Positions 20,934 to 30,091 of a stretch of 64,000 bases of DNA are shown one piece after another. The notes below the pieces were generated by a model. That model searched no databases, had not been told where the DNA came from, and saw only the letters and a list, made by a program, of their open reading frames with translations. This DNA is from Streptomyces marianii (GTDB taxonomy: Bacteria; Actinomycetota; Actinomycetes; Streptomycetales; Streptomycetaceae), in contig NZ_VAWE01000001.1 in the NCBI RefSeq assembly GCF_005795905.1, positions 3,196,501 to 3,260,500 on the forward strand, in the 5' to 3' direction. A program made the position numbers and the translations under genes. Each line of letters begins with the position of its first letter. Within the stretch, counting starts at the first letter, position 1.

Positions 20934-21872
20934 TCAGCCGATCGCGATACGCGGATGCGCCGACGGCTTGATCCAGCCCATGATCCGGTCCATGGTCGCC
21001 CGCGGCACGGAGACGCACCCCGCAGTGGCGCCGCTGCCGTTGACGTGCAGGAAGATCCCCGCTCCCCGGCCCGGGACGGCGGGCCGGCGGTTGAAGTCGA
21101 TGACGAGGGCCTTGGCGTACTGGATGGGGTAGTTGACCAGGTGTTCGCTACCGCGCTCACCGGACTCGGTGAGCGGGAAGTCCGCACCCTCCTCGGTGTG
21201 CATCGAGTTGTAGAACCTCGACTCCGGGTCCTGGACCCACCAGTGGCTGGAGTCGACCTTCGTGTACGGCATGGCGGTGCCGCCGGACTCGACGCCGAAG
21301 CCCTCCGTGATCGTGTACGTGCCGGAGGGGGTGGTGTACGTGCTCTGCTTGCGCGTGGCCCCGTCGACGACCCCGTTCGAGCCGACGCGGCCGCTGTCGG
21401 AGACGACGGCCTTCCAGCCGGACGCGCCCTTCGACCAGGCCGTGACGGTGGCGTACGAGCCGCTCGCCTTCACCGTGATCACCTGGGTGGCGTCGCCGAC
21501 GCTCACCGGTACGGGGAAGGCCGGTGCGGCGGGTGCGGCGGCCTGCTGGTCGTTCTGCGTGCCGCCCTCCTGGGCGCGGGGCGCGGCGGTCGCCGACGCG
21601 CCGCCGGACGCCTCGGCGGACGCGGAGGCGTCCGCACCGGCCGAGGTCGAGGCCGATGCGGAAGCAGAGGCGGAAGCAGAGGCGAAGGCCGACGCGGACG
21701 GGCTCACCGACGCGGACACGTCGGTCTCGTCCTGCGTGGCACCGGGCGCGGCCGACACGGCGGACCCCGCGGAGTCGCCGTCCGGGGACCCCTGACCCCC
21801 GCAGGCCGACATCAGCACCATGGCTCCCGCCATGGCAACAGCAGTGGAAACGGGACGGGATGAGGGCAGCAC
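20934..21872 (-). CDS. Lipoprotein L,D-transpeptidase with Ala/Ser-rich linker
   Basis: 312 aa. GTG 21872 is supported by AAGGA 8 nt upstream and opens a lipoprotein signal ending in LMSAC (Cys 24). Residues about 45-80 are an Ala/Ser repeat (SASASASASAST type), presumably a flexible spacer through the wall. The C-terminal half is a YkuD-type L,D-transpeptidase: SGTYTITEGFG, PYTKVDSSHWWV, and the catalytic stretch FLHVNGSGATAGCVSVP with His and Cys. It is the second such enzyme in the window; the two share no linker or accessory domain. Confidence 0.88.
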   Translation of the reverse strand: MLPSSRPVSTAVAMAGAMVLMSACGGQGSPDGDSAGSAVSAAPGATQDETDVSASVSPSASAFASASASASASASTSAGADASASAEASGGASATAAPRAQEGGTQNDQQAAAPAAPAFPVPVSVGDATQVITVKASGSYATVTAWSKGASGWKAVVSDSGRVGSNGVVDGATRKQSTYTTPSGTYTITEGFGVESGGTAMPYTKVDSSHWWVQDPESRFYNSMHTEEGADFPLTESGERGSEHLVNYPIQYAKALVIDFNRRPAVPGRGAGIFLHVNGSGATAGCVSVPRATMDRIMGWIKPSAHPRIAIG

Positions 21873-22641
21873 GAAGTCGTCCTTGGTTCGTCGGAAGGGC
21901 GCGGCGGACACGGCCGCGCGACAAGGTTGGCCGGTTATACACGGCCGCCCTGACCGAGAACCAGGCGACGCACATTCATCGGATAAAGGATGAACCGGTC
22001 CGACTACGGGCAGTGCTGCGGACACCGGGCGCTGACATGAGCCCGCGCGGGCGCGTACTCGGAGTGCGCACTCCGTTCCCGCCTCCGGCAAGGACCGCCC
22101 TGCCACACCTGCCGACACGGGACCTCCTCTGGACTGCCGGGGTGCTGCAAGCTGTCCGCACTGGACAGAGGCTCACGAGAGGGAATCGCCATGCCGGAGC
22201 TGCGGGGCAGCTACCGCAGTGTCAGGAACCGCACCGCGCAGACCGCCGCCGTCAGCAGCATCCCGTCCGCGACGACGTCGGCGACCAGCCTGAACGCCGG
22301 CGGAGCACACGTCCACCCGTCACACGACCGTGTTTCATTCCCGTCCTTCCCGTCTGGCGTGAAGGCGCCACCCCCCTGAACGTACTTTTCGGGCGCCACC
22401 GCGGCGCCGACGGCCCGTTTCGTTCGCATGCGCCGCGCCTCGCAGGTCCGGGGCGGGCGACCGGGTGAAGCCGACCGCAGGGACATTCAGAGCAGCGCAC
22501 ATCTGCCCGTGCACTCCGGAGCCCGGCCGTGAGGGCCCCGGGTGCCGGTGCGCGACACCGCGGTCCCCATGCCACCGGGGCCCGGCGGGACCGGGCCGGG
22601 CAACCCGTTTCGGGCGCGCGCCCCGGCCGGGCCCGTGGACG
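21873..22641. other. Intergenic region, no convincing gene
   Basis: About 770 bp. The part next to 21873 should hold the promoter of the transpeptidase gene. Two short frames overlap here on opposite strands. The plus-strand frame at 22191-22379 has GAGAGGGA before its ATG. The minus-strand frame ending at 22211 closes with a hydrophobic stretch (LVADVVADGMLLTAAVCAV). Their wobble positions coincide, so base composition cannot tell them apart, and neither resembles a known family. Confidence 0.4.
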
Positions 22642-23319
22642 TCACCCGGGAACCGCGCCGTACCACCGCCAGGACTCCAGGCGTTTGCGGCCCGGCAGTT
22701 CGCCGCGGCCCGTCGCCCAGAGGAGGGTGTCCCAGCGGTCCGTGTCCGTCGGGGCGTACGGGAAGAGGCGGGCGAGGACACGGGCGCAGAGGCCCGCCGG
22801 CGGGGACCAGCCGAGACCGAGGCCCTGGGCCACGTCATGGGTGTGGACGAGGGTCTCGACCACACCCATGGCGGCGAAGCCCTCGGCGTCGGCCGTCCCG
22901 AAGGTGTGGTACGCCCGGGCCTCCGCGGGGGCCGTGCGGACCATCGCCGTGAGCATCCCGCCACAGGCGTCGAGCATCCGGAGCAGGCCCCGGGGGCCGG
23001 CGGCCCGGTCGGCGAAGGTGACGTTCGCAGGTCCCCCGTCCCGGCGCGCCATCCAGTCGAAGGGGACGTCGTCGTCCAGCGGCGGGGACTCGGGGCCCAG
23101 TTGGGCGGCGTAGGCGAAGAGGTCGTCGGCGAGATGCTCGACGGTCTCCCAGCAGGTCCACTCCAGGGCACCGGCCCTGGCTTCCCAGTCTGCGCCGAGG
23201 CCGGCCCGCAGGGTGGCGAGCGCCAGTCTGACGGCGTGCTGCACGTCATCGGCGGTGACGGGCGTTCTCGTCGGTTCCTCTGATGCGTCTGACACACCTG
23301 ACGCGCGATCAACGGCCAT
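22642..23319 (-). CDS. Maleylpyruvate isomerase/DinB-like N-terminal domain protein
   Basis: 225 aa from ATG 23319; a longer form from 23388 is possible. The fold is the metal-binding four-helix bundle of the mycothiol-dependent isomerase/DinB superfamily: LEWTCWETVEHLADDLFAYA supplies one His, and VETLVHTHDVAQGLGL supplies the HxxD pair. Many actinobacterial members have no known substrate, and nothing nearby suggests one. It is transcribed leftward and divergent from the amidase gene. Confidence 0.8.
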   Translation of the reverse strand: MAVDRASGVSDASEEPTRTPVTADDVQHAVRLALATLRAGLGADWEARAGALEWTCWETVEHLADDLFAYAAQLGPESPPLDDDVPFDWMARRDGGPANVTFADRAAGPRGLLRMLDACGGMLTAMVRTAPAEARAYHTFGTADAEGFAAMGVVETLVHTHDVAQGLGLGWSPPAGLCARVLARLFPYAPTDTDRWDTLLWATGRGELPGRKRLESWRWYGAVPG

Positions 23320-23468
23320 GACCGGACCGTACCAATGCCCGGAGAACGGGGGTTCGGGGGAATCATTTTCGGACAGCCCGTCAATCACCCGTTCATTCCG
23401 GGCGTCACCGTCACGGTCGTAGCGTCATTGCACACCATATGCCCGCCGCTTCCTTATGCTCCGGCCCC

Positions 23469-25136
23469 ATGAGATGCCGCCCTGTGGCCTTCACCGCCGC
23501 GTGCGCCGCCGCCGTCTGCCTCACCGGGCTCACGGCCGCCGCGCCCCCCTCGGCTCCCCTCTCCCCGTCCGTCTCCCCCGGACCGTCCGCCGCTTCCCCG
23601 GCGCACGGTCCGGGCACGCCCGGCTCGGGCGATGTCCACAGCGTTCCCGTACCGGGCACGGACCCGGAGCGGCGTGAGCTCCCGGCGCGTGCCACCGAAC
23701 CGTTCAGCCTGGTCGGCGTCACCTGGGACGACCCGGACGCGGAGCTCGGCGGCACCGTCGAGGTCCGCACCCGGGACAGCGGTACCGGTGTCTGGTCGTC
23801 CTGGCACGCGCTCGACATCGACCTGAGGACGCCCGAGCCCGGCTCGGGACAGGCCTCCGCGGGGCTGCGGGCGGGCAGCCGGCCGCTGTGGACCGGACCG
23901 TCGGACGGGGTGCAGCTGCGGGCCGAGGGGGCATCGCTGCCCCGTGGGCTGCGGGTGGAACTCGTGGACCCGCAGGGCGGCGCCCAGGCCACGTCGTCCG
24001 CCCGTGCGGAGGTGCCGGCGGGCGCTCCGGCGATGACCACGCGGGCCGGCTGGGGCGCGGACGAGTCCAAGGTCGGTGGACCGCCCACCTACAACTCCAC
24101 CACCAAGGCGGTGTTCGTCCACCACACCGCCGGGTCCAACACGTACCAGTGCGCCGACTCGCCCTCGATCGTCCGGGCCATCTTCACCTACCACGTGGAG
24201 GGCCAGGGCTGGAACGACATCGGCTACCACTTCCTGGTCGACAGGTGCGGCAGGATCTTCGAGGGCCGGGCCGGCGGCATCGACCGGCCGGTCCAGGGCG
24301 CCCACACGTACGGCTTCAACATCGACACGAGCAGCGTGTCCGTGATCGGCGACTACAGCACGGCCACCACCACGCCCGCGGTCCGCGACGCCGTCATGAG
24401 GGTCGCCTCCTGGAAGCTCGGCCTCTACGGGCTGGCCCTCGACGGGACCACGACGCTCACGGCGTCCGTGGACAACGGCAAGTTCCGGCGGGGGCAGCGC
24501 GTCACGCTCCCGCGGCTGCCGGGGCACCGCGACGCGTACCCGACCGAGTGCCCCGGCGGTCATCTGTACGCCGATCTGCCCGCGATCCGCGCGGCCGGCG
24601 CGGCGCGGGGCGAGGGGCCGGGCGATCCGGACGCCTCAGGGGTGTCCTGGCCGCTGGACCCCGGGTCCGAGGCGGCGGCCGTCGTACCGGACGGCGCCGA
24701 GGAGCAGGACTCCGTCGGCGGCGACTTCGACGGGGACGGGGACCGGGATCTGGCCGTCGCCTATCGCACACCGGAGGGTGCCACCCCGCTCGTCGTGCTG
24801 AGCAGCCCCGAGCGCGGACGCCGTACCGCCTCGCCGACCGTCCTGATGGGCGCCGGCGGGACCGCCCTCGCCTCGGGCGACATGAACGGCGACGGATACG
24901 ACGACCTGGCCGTGTCCACCGGGCGGGGGATCGTGACATACCACGGCTCGCCCACCGGTCTGAGCACCGCCGGCGCGCCCTCCCTCGCGGTGGGCGCGGA
25001 CGCCGGGGCACTGACCGCGCAGGACCTGGACGACGACGGGTACGCGGATCTCCTCGCCGGTCCCGACGTGATCGCGAGCGGCGGGCCGCTGGGGCTCACC
25101 GTCCCCGGGACCGAGCCGGCCGCGCCCGCCGGGTGA
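23469..25136 (+). CDS. Secreted PGRP-type N-acetylmuramoyl-L-alanine amidase with FG-GAP repeats
   Basis: 555 aa from ATG 23469, which starts directly on a signal peptide (MRCRPVAFTAACAAAVCLTG); ATG 23439 is an alternative and neither has a clear ribosome site. Residues about 185-380 are a peptidoglycan-recognition amidase domain (RAGWGADESKVG, FVHHTAGSNTYQC, WNDIGYHFLVD, GRIFEGRAGG, LPGHRDAYPTECPG) with the zinc-binding His/His/Cys set. After it come three FG-GAP/VCBS-like calcium-binding repeats (GDFDGDGDRDLAV, GDMNGDGYDDLAV, QDLDDDGYADLLA). It should cut stem peptides from glycan in the cell wall. The repeats may mediate binding. Confidence 0.92.
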   Translation: MRCRPVAFTAACAAAVCLTGLTAAAPPSAPLSPSVSPGPSAASPAHGPGTPGSGDVHSVPVPGTDPERRELPARATEPFSLVGVTWDDPDAELGGTVEVRTRDSGTGVWSSWHALDIDLRTPEPGSGQASAGLRAGSRPLWTGPSDGVQLRAEGASLPRGLRVELVDPQGGAQATSSARAEVPAGAPAMTTRAGWGADESKVGGPPTYNSTTKAVFVHHTAGSNTYQCADSPSIVRAIFTYHVEGQGWNDIGYHFLVDRCGRIFEGRAGGIDRPVQGAHTYGFNIDTSSVSVIGDYSTATTTPAVRDAVMRVASWKLGLYGLALDGTTTLTASVDNGKFRRGQRVTLPRLPGHRDAYPTECPGGHLYADLPAIRAAGAARGEGPGDPDASGVSWPLDPGSEAAAVVPDGAEEQDSVGGDFDGDGDRDLAVAYRTPEGATPLVVLSSPERGRRTASPTVLMGAGGTALASGDMNGDGYDDLAVSTGRGIVTYHGSPTGLSTAGAPSLAVGADAGALTAQDLDDDGYADLLAGPDVIASGGPLGLTVPGTEPAAPAG

Positions 25137-25151
25137 CGCGCGGCGGACGGA

Positions 25152-25667
25152 TCACCCCTGGGCCCTCGCCCGCCGGGACAGGGCAGCGCGCAACACACGC
25201 CGGCCCTCCGTCGAGAGGTCCAGGGCGCGGCGGAGGGCGGCGCCGTCCGGACTGCCGGCTAGGATTTCGAGGATCTGGATCTGGCGGCGCTCCTCGCCGG
25301 CGACGAGCGGACCTCCGCCGCCGGACGGGTCGAGTTCCCGGTGCAGTTCGAGCGCGAGGGCGGAGCAGGCCGTCGCCCACTCGCCGAGCGGTCCGGTGGC
25401 CCACTCGGACGGGGCGGCGGCGATCATCCTCCGCACCGGTGCCCATGCCTCGCTCGACGCGTCGTCGACGGGCGTCTCGTCGAGTGCCGCCCTCGCCGCG
25501 GCCAGCTGCCCGGCCCAGCCGTCCTCGCCCTCGGAGATACCCGCCCACAGCGGCCGCAGCACGTCGGGCTCCTCGTCGAGCAGGGGCTGGCAGCGGTCCA
25601 GACACGCGAGACCGCTCGCGGCCAGGCTCCGCTCGTCCGCTTCCGCGATCAGTTGCACCAGGCCCAT
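25152..25667 (-). CDS. Conserved hypothetical protein
   Basis: 171 aa. ATG 25667 has GGGGAGG 6-7 nt upstream, better than the in-frame start at 25733. Mostly helical and acidic, with conserved-looking stretches (GLVQLIAEADERSLAASGLA, VRRMIAAAPSEWATGPLGEW, ILEILAGSPDGAALRRALDL). It ends 15 bp from the amidase gene, tail to tail. No family recognised. Confidence 0.7.
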   Translation of the reverse strand: MGLVQLIAEADERSLAASGLACLDRCQPLLDEEPDVLRPLWAGISEGEDGWAGQLAAARAALDETPVDDASSEAWAPVRRMIAAAPSEWATGPLGEWATACSALALELHRELDPSGGGGPLVAGEERRQIQILEILAGSPDGAALRRALDLSTEGRRVLRAALSRRARAQG

Positions 25668-25779
25668 CGACGCCTCCCCGACTGTGCGTTCGCAGTACGT
25701 CACTAACAGCGCCGAGTGGCCGAAAATCGTCACTCGGGTGGCCGGAGAACCATCCGGATGTTTCCGTTTCGTCCGGGTT

Positions 25780-26505
25780 TCAGGCCGACGGCACGGTCCG
25801 TCCCGCGACGGCCTTCGCGTGCTGCATCGACGTGAGCCTGCGGACGAAGAGGATGGCGAGCACCGCGGCGACGATGTCGAACCCGGCGCCGGCCAGCACC
25901 AGCGCCGCCGCGTCGTGGATCGCTTCGGCGTCCTGGGCCCTGTCGTACGTCCTGCTCGCGTACCGGTCGAAGACCAGCGACCAGACCCAGGCGCCCCACC
26001 AGGCGTTGAGGAGACCTCGGCCCTTCGCCTCGCCGCCGTAGGGGTCGGTGCGGCTCGCGCGCAGTACGTCGGCGGCGACGCCCCGCGGGATCCACATGTT
26101 GGCGATGGGGATGAACCAGGCGCCGATCGCCCAGCCCGGGGTCCTGCGCTGGGTGTCGGGCGCGAAGACCTCCGCGTTCTGCCGGGCGCGGTGGAACCAG
26201 ACGATGAAGAGCGCGGACGTCGCCACCAGGACGACGACGTACAACACGCTCGATCCGGCCATCGCGTAGTCGGCGCGGCTCGCCGCGTCCTCGTCGAAGT
26301 CGGCCGTACCGGAGGTGACGCCGCTCAGGAACGACCGCATGTTGAGCGAGGCCGCGATGATCAGGAGGTCGACGGCGATGACGACACCGAGCAGCGCGGT
26401 GACGGCGTACGAGAGCCCGACGGGCGAGCGGAGTGCACGGCCGGGCGCGGCCGCCGGCGGCACGGGCACGGGAGCGGGCGGCACAGGAGCGGGCGCATAC
26501 GTCAT
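25780..26505 (-). CDS. DUF4328 domain membrane protein
   Basis: 241 aa. ATG 26505 has GGGGGGAA 7 nt upstream. A Pro/Ala-rich cytoplasmic head (MTYAPAPVPPAPVP) is followed by four predicted helices: SYAVTALLGVVIAVDLLIIA, VLYVVVLVATSALFIVWF, a mid segment with the family signature (WFHRARQNAE, GWAIGAWFIPIANMWIPR), and a last helix near VLAGAGFDIVAAVLAILF. Membrane protein of unknown role, common in Streptomyces. Confidence 0.85.
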   Translation of the reverse strand: MTYAPAPVPPAPVPVPPAAAPGRALRSPVGLSYAVTALLGVVIAVDLLIIAASLNMRSFLSGVTSGTADFDEDAASRADYAMAGSSVLYVVVLVATSALFIVWFHRARQNAEVFAPDTQRRTPGWAIGAWFIPIANMWIPRGVAADVLRASRTDPYGGEAKGRGLLNAWWGAWVWSLVFDRYASRTYDRAQDAEAIHDAAALVLAGAGFDIVAAVLAILFVRRLTSMQHAKAVAGRTVPSA

Positions 26506-26607
26506 GAAAAGGTTCCCCCCACGGGACACGGAGACTCCGGGCACGCCCCTCCCCAGGGCGGCGCGGTGAACAACCGTACGAGAACGGTCGGCCTCCGGAC
26601 CCTAACC

Positions 26608-28203
26608 TCAGCCGAGCCTGTCCGCCAGCGCGTTGAACTGCGCCCATGTGAGCGCGGGCCGTCCCGGGGTCCACAGCTTCTGGGACACCGCGCGCAGCGG
26701 CATGCGGATGCCCGCCGCCACCTGGTCCTGGGTCTGTGCCTGGGCGCGGTCGCCCCAGATCGCGAGGCGCCCGCCGAGGATCTGGTCCGAGTAGCGCTCG
26801 GGGACGGGAGCCGTGCCCCGCAGCACGAGCGGCGTCCACTCCTCGTAGATGCGCCGGCCCGTCGGGTACGTGAACTCGTTGGGCTCGCCGAGCACGTAGT
26901 AGAGGTACTCGTCGTTGAGGTTGACGACCTTGCGGCCCTCGGCCAGGTACTCGGCCGGCGGCCTGGCCCCGATCTCCTTGCCCGTCCAGTACTCGACCTC
27001 GATGCCCTTGTCGGGCGAGACCGCACCGCCGCGGAAGAAGCCGTCGTTCCACGCCTTGGGCTGCTTCTGCGCGGAACGCACCACCGCGGCCCGGTCGTTG
27101 AGCCAGCCCGTCGCCAGGTCCTGCACCGTGGCGTTCGGCCCGTACCTCCGCTCGGCCGCCCGGGCCAACTGCGGGTAGGACGCCTGGGGGTCGCGCACGG
27201 TCAGCGCCTGGTACTCGTCGGCGCCGACGTGGAACCAGCGGCCGGGGAAGAGCCGGGAGTACTCGCGCAGCAGGTCGTCGACGATCCGCGCGGACTCCGG
27301 ATCGGAGATGTCGATGGCGCCCTGCCGGGGCACGCCCTGGACGTTGCGCAGCTGGAGCCGGGGGTGCGCCCGCAGGACCGCGCCCAGGTGCCCGGGCGAG
27401 TCGATCTCCGGCACGACGGTGATGTGCAGACTCCGCGCGAGGGCGAGGATCCTGCGCACCTCGGCCTTGCTGAGGTGCTCCCGGGAGACGACCTCGGGGT
27501 GGGTGTCGGAGGCGATCCGGAAGCCCTGGTCGTCGGAGAAGTGCAGGCCGAGCATGTTGAGTTTGAGGTCGGCCATCTCCCGCAGCCGGGCCTCGATCCA
27601 GCCGGGGGTGAAGTGCTTGCGCGCGATGTCGAGGTTCAGACCGCGCTGCGGCCGGTCGGGCCGGTCGCGGACGACGCCCTCGGGCATCGCGCCACCGGAA
27701 CGGACGGCCTGCTTCAGAGTGCGGGTGCCGTAGAAGACGCCGGCCTCGTCCGGCCCCGTGATGCGGACGCGGCCGTCGCGCGCGGTGAGCGTGTACGACT
27801 CGGGCGCACCCCCGCCGGCCGAGTCGAGCGACAGTTCGATGTCACCGGCCTTCACGGGCCCGCTGTTGCGGAAGCCGGTCTTCAGCTCCCCGGCCAGCAG
27901 CCGGCCCTCGTCCGCCAGCGCCTCGCTCCCCTTGGCGACCACGACGGCGCTGCCCGCCGCCGGGCGCCAGCCCGGTCCGCGGGCCGCCTCGTGGGCGCGC
28001 ACGGCGGGAATCGTCCGGGGAGCCGTCGAGAGCGGGTACGTCTTCGTCGGGGAGGGGGTCGGAGCGGCCTCCGCCCGGGGCGTGCCCTGGGCCCGCTCGG
28101 CGCCTGCGGAGCCGCCGGCGCCGCAGGAGACGACCGCCGACAGCGCCGCGACGGCCGCGACGGCCGGGGCCGCGCACCGCGTTCTCCGGGAGTGCCACAT
28201 CAC
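26608..28203 (-). CDS. Secreted beta-N-acetylhexosaminidase, GH20, lipoprotein
   Basis: 531 aa. GTG 28203 has AGGAGG 8 nt upstream; ATG 28200 follows at once. The signal peptide ends in AVVSC, a likely lipobox. Residues about 50-165 are the GH20b N-terminal domain and the rest is the catalytic barrel (QRGLNLDIARKHFTP, LNMLGLHFSDDQGFRI, VVPEIDSPGHLGAVL). The motif FHVGADEYQ holds the Asp-Glu pair of substrate-assisted catalysis. It should release terminal GlcNAc from chitin oligomers or wall glycans outside the cell. Monocistronic, with 250 bp of divergent upstream DNA. Confidence 0.92.
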   Translation of the reverse strand: MMWHSRRTRCAAPAVAAVAALSAVVSCGAGGSAGAERAQGTPRAEAAPTPSPTKTYPLSTAPRTIPAVRAHEAARGPGWRPAAGSAVVVAKGSEALADEGRLLAGELKTGFRNSGPVKAGDIELSLDSAGGGAPESYTLTARDGRVRITGPDEAGVFYGTRTLKQAVRSGGAMPEGVVRDRPDRPQRGLNLDIARKHFTPGWIEARLREMADLKLNMLGLHFSDDQGFRIASDTHPEVVSREHLSKAEVRRILALARSLHITVVPEIDSPGHLGAVLRAHPRLQLRNVQGVPRQGAIDISDPESARIVDDLLREYSRLFPGRWFHVGADEYQALTVRDPQASYPQLARAAERRYGPNATVQDLATGWLNDRAAVVRSAQKQPKAWNDGFFRGGAVSPDKGIEVEYWTGKEIGARPPAEYLAEGRKVVNLNDEYLYYVLGEPNEFTYPTGRRIYEEWTPLVLRGTAPVPERYSDQILGGRLAIWGDRAQAQTQDQVAAGIRMPLRAVSQKLWTPGRPALTWAQFNALADRLG

Positions 28204-28455
28204 GAAAAAAACCTCCTCCTCGTGAAGAAGTATGACGAACAAAGCCTAATAGGGTGATTCACCCCGACGTCGTCTACGGTGCGCACCGAAACTCTCCCGT
28301 CCGGGTGAAAATCACGCATCTATCGGACACCTTCTGGCGCGCCTCGATAGCGTTGCAGCTCAACCACCCCACGCTTCCCAGTCGCACCGGAGCCCACGCT
28401 GTCCAGCGAATCGCACACCGGCCTCCCGCAGCGACCGCCCACGCTTGACCCGGCG

Positions 28456-29052
28456 GTGCGGATCCCCGCCCCCGCCGGTCCCGCCTCCCCGGTGCCCGTC
28501 CCGGGGCCGCGCCCGGCCACCGGGGCGCACCTGCCCGGCCTGGAGCGCTTCAACACCGCCCCGGCGCCCGCCACCACCGCGACCCTCCTCAGCTGCTGCG
28601 GGAGCGACCGCTGGGCCCGGCGCGTCGCCGCCCACCGCCCCTACCCCGACCTCAGCGCCCTGCTCGCCGCCGCCGACGAGGCCAGCTACGACCTCGCCGC
28701 CGCCGACCTGGACGAGGCGCTTGCCGCGGAGTCGCCGTCCGGGCTGCACCCCGCCGCCCCGGCGGCCGCGCACACCGCCCTGCGCGCCGCGCACGCCGCG
28801 TACGAGGCGAGCTTCGGCCACGCCTTCGTGATCTGCCTGGACGGCTTCCGGGCCGACGAGCGGCCCGACCACGTACTGGCCGGCATCCGCTCACGACTCG
28901 CCAACGATCCGGACGAGGAGCGCGCGGTCGCCGCCGACGAGCTGCGCCGCCTCGCCCGGGCCCGGCTGGCACATGTGGTGGCCAATCATCCCGGACTCCC
29001 CGATTCCGCCCCCCGCGGCGGCCGCCCCGATAGCCCGTCCGTGCCTGTTTGA
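28456..29052 (+). CDS. OHCU decarboxylase-like protein
   Basis: 198 aa from GTG 28456; the start is uncertain because the frame stays open upstream. The body matches 2-oxo-4-hydroxy-4-carboxy-5-ureidoimidazoline decarboxylases of the urate pathway (LERFNTAPAPATTATLLSCC, RWARRVAAHRPYPDLSALL, AAHTALRAAHAAYEASFGHAFVICLDG, GIRSRLANDPDEERAVAADE). The family catalyses the last step from urate to S-allantoin. No other purine-catabolism gene lies nearby, so the pathway role is inferred from family only. It precedes the sdh operon on the same strand. Confidence 0.78.
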   Translation: MRIPAPAGPASPVPVPGPRPATGAHLPGLERFNTAPAPATTATLLSCCGSDRWARRVAAHRPYPDLSALLAAADEASYDLAAADLDEALAAESPSGLHPAAPAAAHTALRAAHAAYEASFGHAFVICLDGFRADERPDHVLAGIRSRLANDPDEERAVAADELRRLARARLAHVVANHPGLPDSAPRGGRPDSPSVPV

Positions 29053-29206
29053 TCACACCAGCGGACCCCGGGCGAGGGATCCGACAAGTCGTCGCTACGA
29101 TGGCGAGGGCCGGTGGACCGTACCCGGCCGGGCCAGACCGACAGAGCTGTCACCTTGGTAGGACGCTGGCGGCCGGCTCCAATCCCCGCTCCCGGAGGGT
29201 TTTTCC

Positions 29207-29587
29207 GTGCCGGCTGGAACGCTGTACCGCGGCCGGGAAGGTATGTGGTCCTGGGTGGCTCATCGAGTCACCGGCGTCCTCATCTTCTTCTTCCTGTTCG
29301 TACACGTGCTGGACACCGCTCTCGTCCGTGTCTCCCCCGAGGCGTACGACGAGGTCGTCGCGACGTACAAGACGCCGATCGTCGCGCTGCTGGAGTACGG
29401 CCTGGTGGCCGCCATCCTCTTCCACGCGCTGAACGGCCTTCGCGTCATCGCCGTGGACTTCTGGTCCAAGGGCCCGCGCTACCAGAAGCAGATGCTCTGG
29501 ACCGTGATGGGCATCTGGGTCGTCCTGATGGCCGGTGCCGTCTACCCGGTGCTCGGCCACGCCGCACGTGAACTGTTCGGGAGCTGA
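29207..29587 (+). CDS. sdhC: Succinate dehydrogenase cytochrome b556 subunit
   Basis: 126 aa. GTG 29207 has GGAGGG 9 nt upstream. Three hydrophobic helices: VTGVLIFFFLFVHVLDTALV, IVALLEYGLVAAILFHALNG and MLWTVMGIWVVLMAGAVYPV. Histidines in WVAHRVTG and LFHALNGLR are the candidate haem ligands. It anchors the SdhAB head and passes electrons to menaquinone. First gene of a tight operon, 8 nt before sdhD. Confidence 0.95.
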   Translation: MPAGTLYRGREGMWSWVAHRVTGVLIFFFLFVHVLDTALVRVSPEAYDEVVATYKTPIVALLEYGLVAAILFHALNGLRVIAVDFWSKGPRYQKQMLWTVMGIWVVLMAGAVYPVLGHAARELFGS

Positions 29588-29595
29588 CGCCAGAC

Positions 29596-30069
29596 ATGTC
29601 CGCTGAGACCTCTTCCGCGATCGGCGCCGTCGAAGGCGCCTCCTACGGCCCCGACAACCCCGCGCCGTACATCGAGCCCCCGCGCAAGCGGACGGGCCGC
29701 ACCCCGCGGTCGACCCGCGGCAATTTCGAGATGGCCGCATGGCTCTTCATGCGCCTCTCCGGCGTGGTCCTCGTCGTCCTGGTCATCGGCCACCTGCTGA
29801 TCCAGCTGGTCCTGGACGGCGGTGTCTCCAAGATCGGCTTCGCGTTCGTCGCGGGCCGCTGGGCGAACCCGTTCTGGCAGGTCTGGGACCTGCTGATGCT
29901 GTGGCTGGCGATGCTGCACGGCGCCAACGGCCTGCGTACCGTCATCAACGACTACGCCGAGCGGCCGAACACGCGTCTGTGGCTCAAGGGCCTGCTGTAC
30001 ACCGCCACGGTGTTCACCATCCTTCTGGGCACGCTGGTGATCTTCACCTTCGACCCGAACATCCGCTAG
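29596..30069 (+). CDS. sdhD: Succinate dehydrogenase hydrophobic membrane anchor
   Basis: 157 aa. An acidic, Pro-rich N-terminus of about 45 residues is followed by three helices (AAWLFMRLSGVVLVVLVIGH, FWQVWDLLMLWLAMLHGANG, LLYTATVFTILLGTLVIFTF). Histidines in VIGHLLIQLV and AMLHGANGLRT fit haem or quinone binding. It pairs with SdhC in the membrane and is followed 22 nt later by sdhA. Confidence 0.94.
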   Translation: MSAETSSAIGAVEGASYGPDNPAPYIEPPRKRTGRTPRSTRGNFEMAAWLFMRLSGVVLVVLVIGHLLIQLVLDGGVSKIGFAFVAGRWANPFWQVWDLLMLWLAMLHGANGLRTVINDYAERPNTRLWLKGLLYTATVFTILLGTLVIFTFDPNIR

Positions 30070-30091
30070 GACGGGGCTGAGGTTCCACACC

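Noticed and set aside
22191..22486. Two overlapping short frames on opposite strands
   Set aside because: Each has one attractive trait (a ribosome site on plus, a hydrophobic end on minus), but neither has family resemblance and codon composition cannot separate them.
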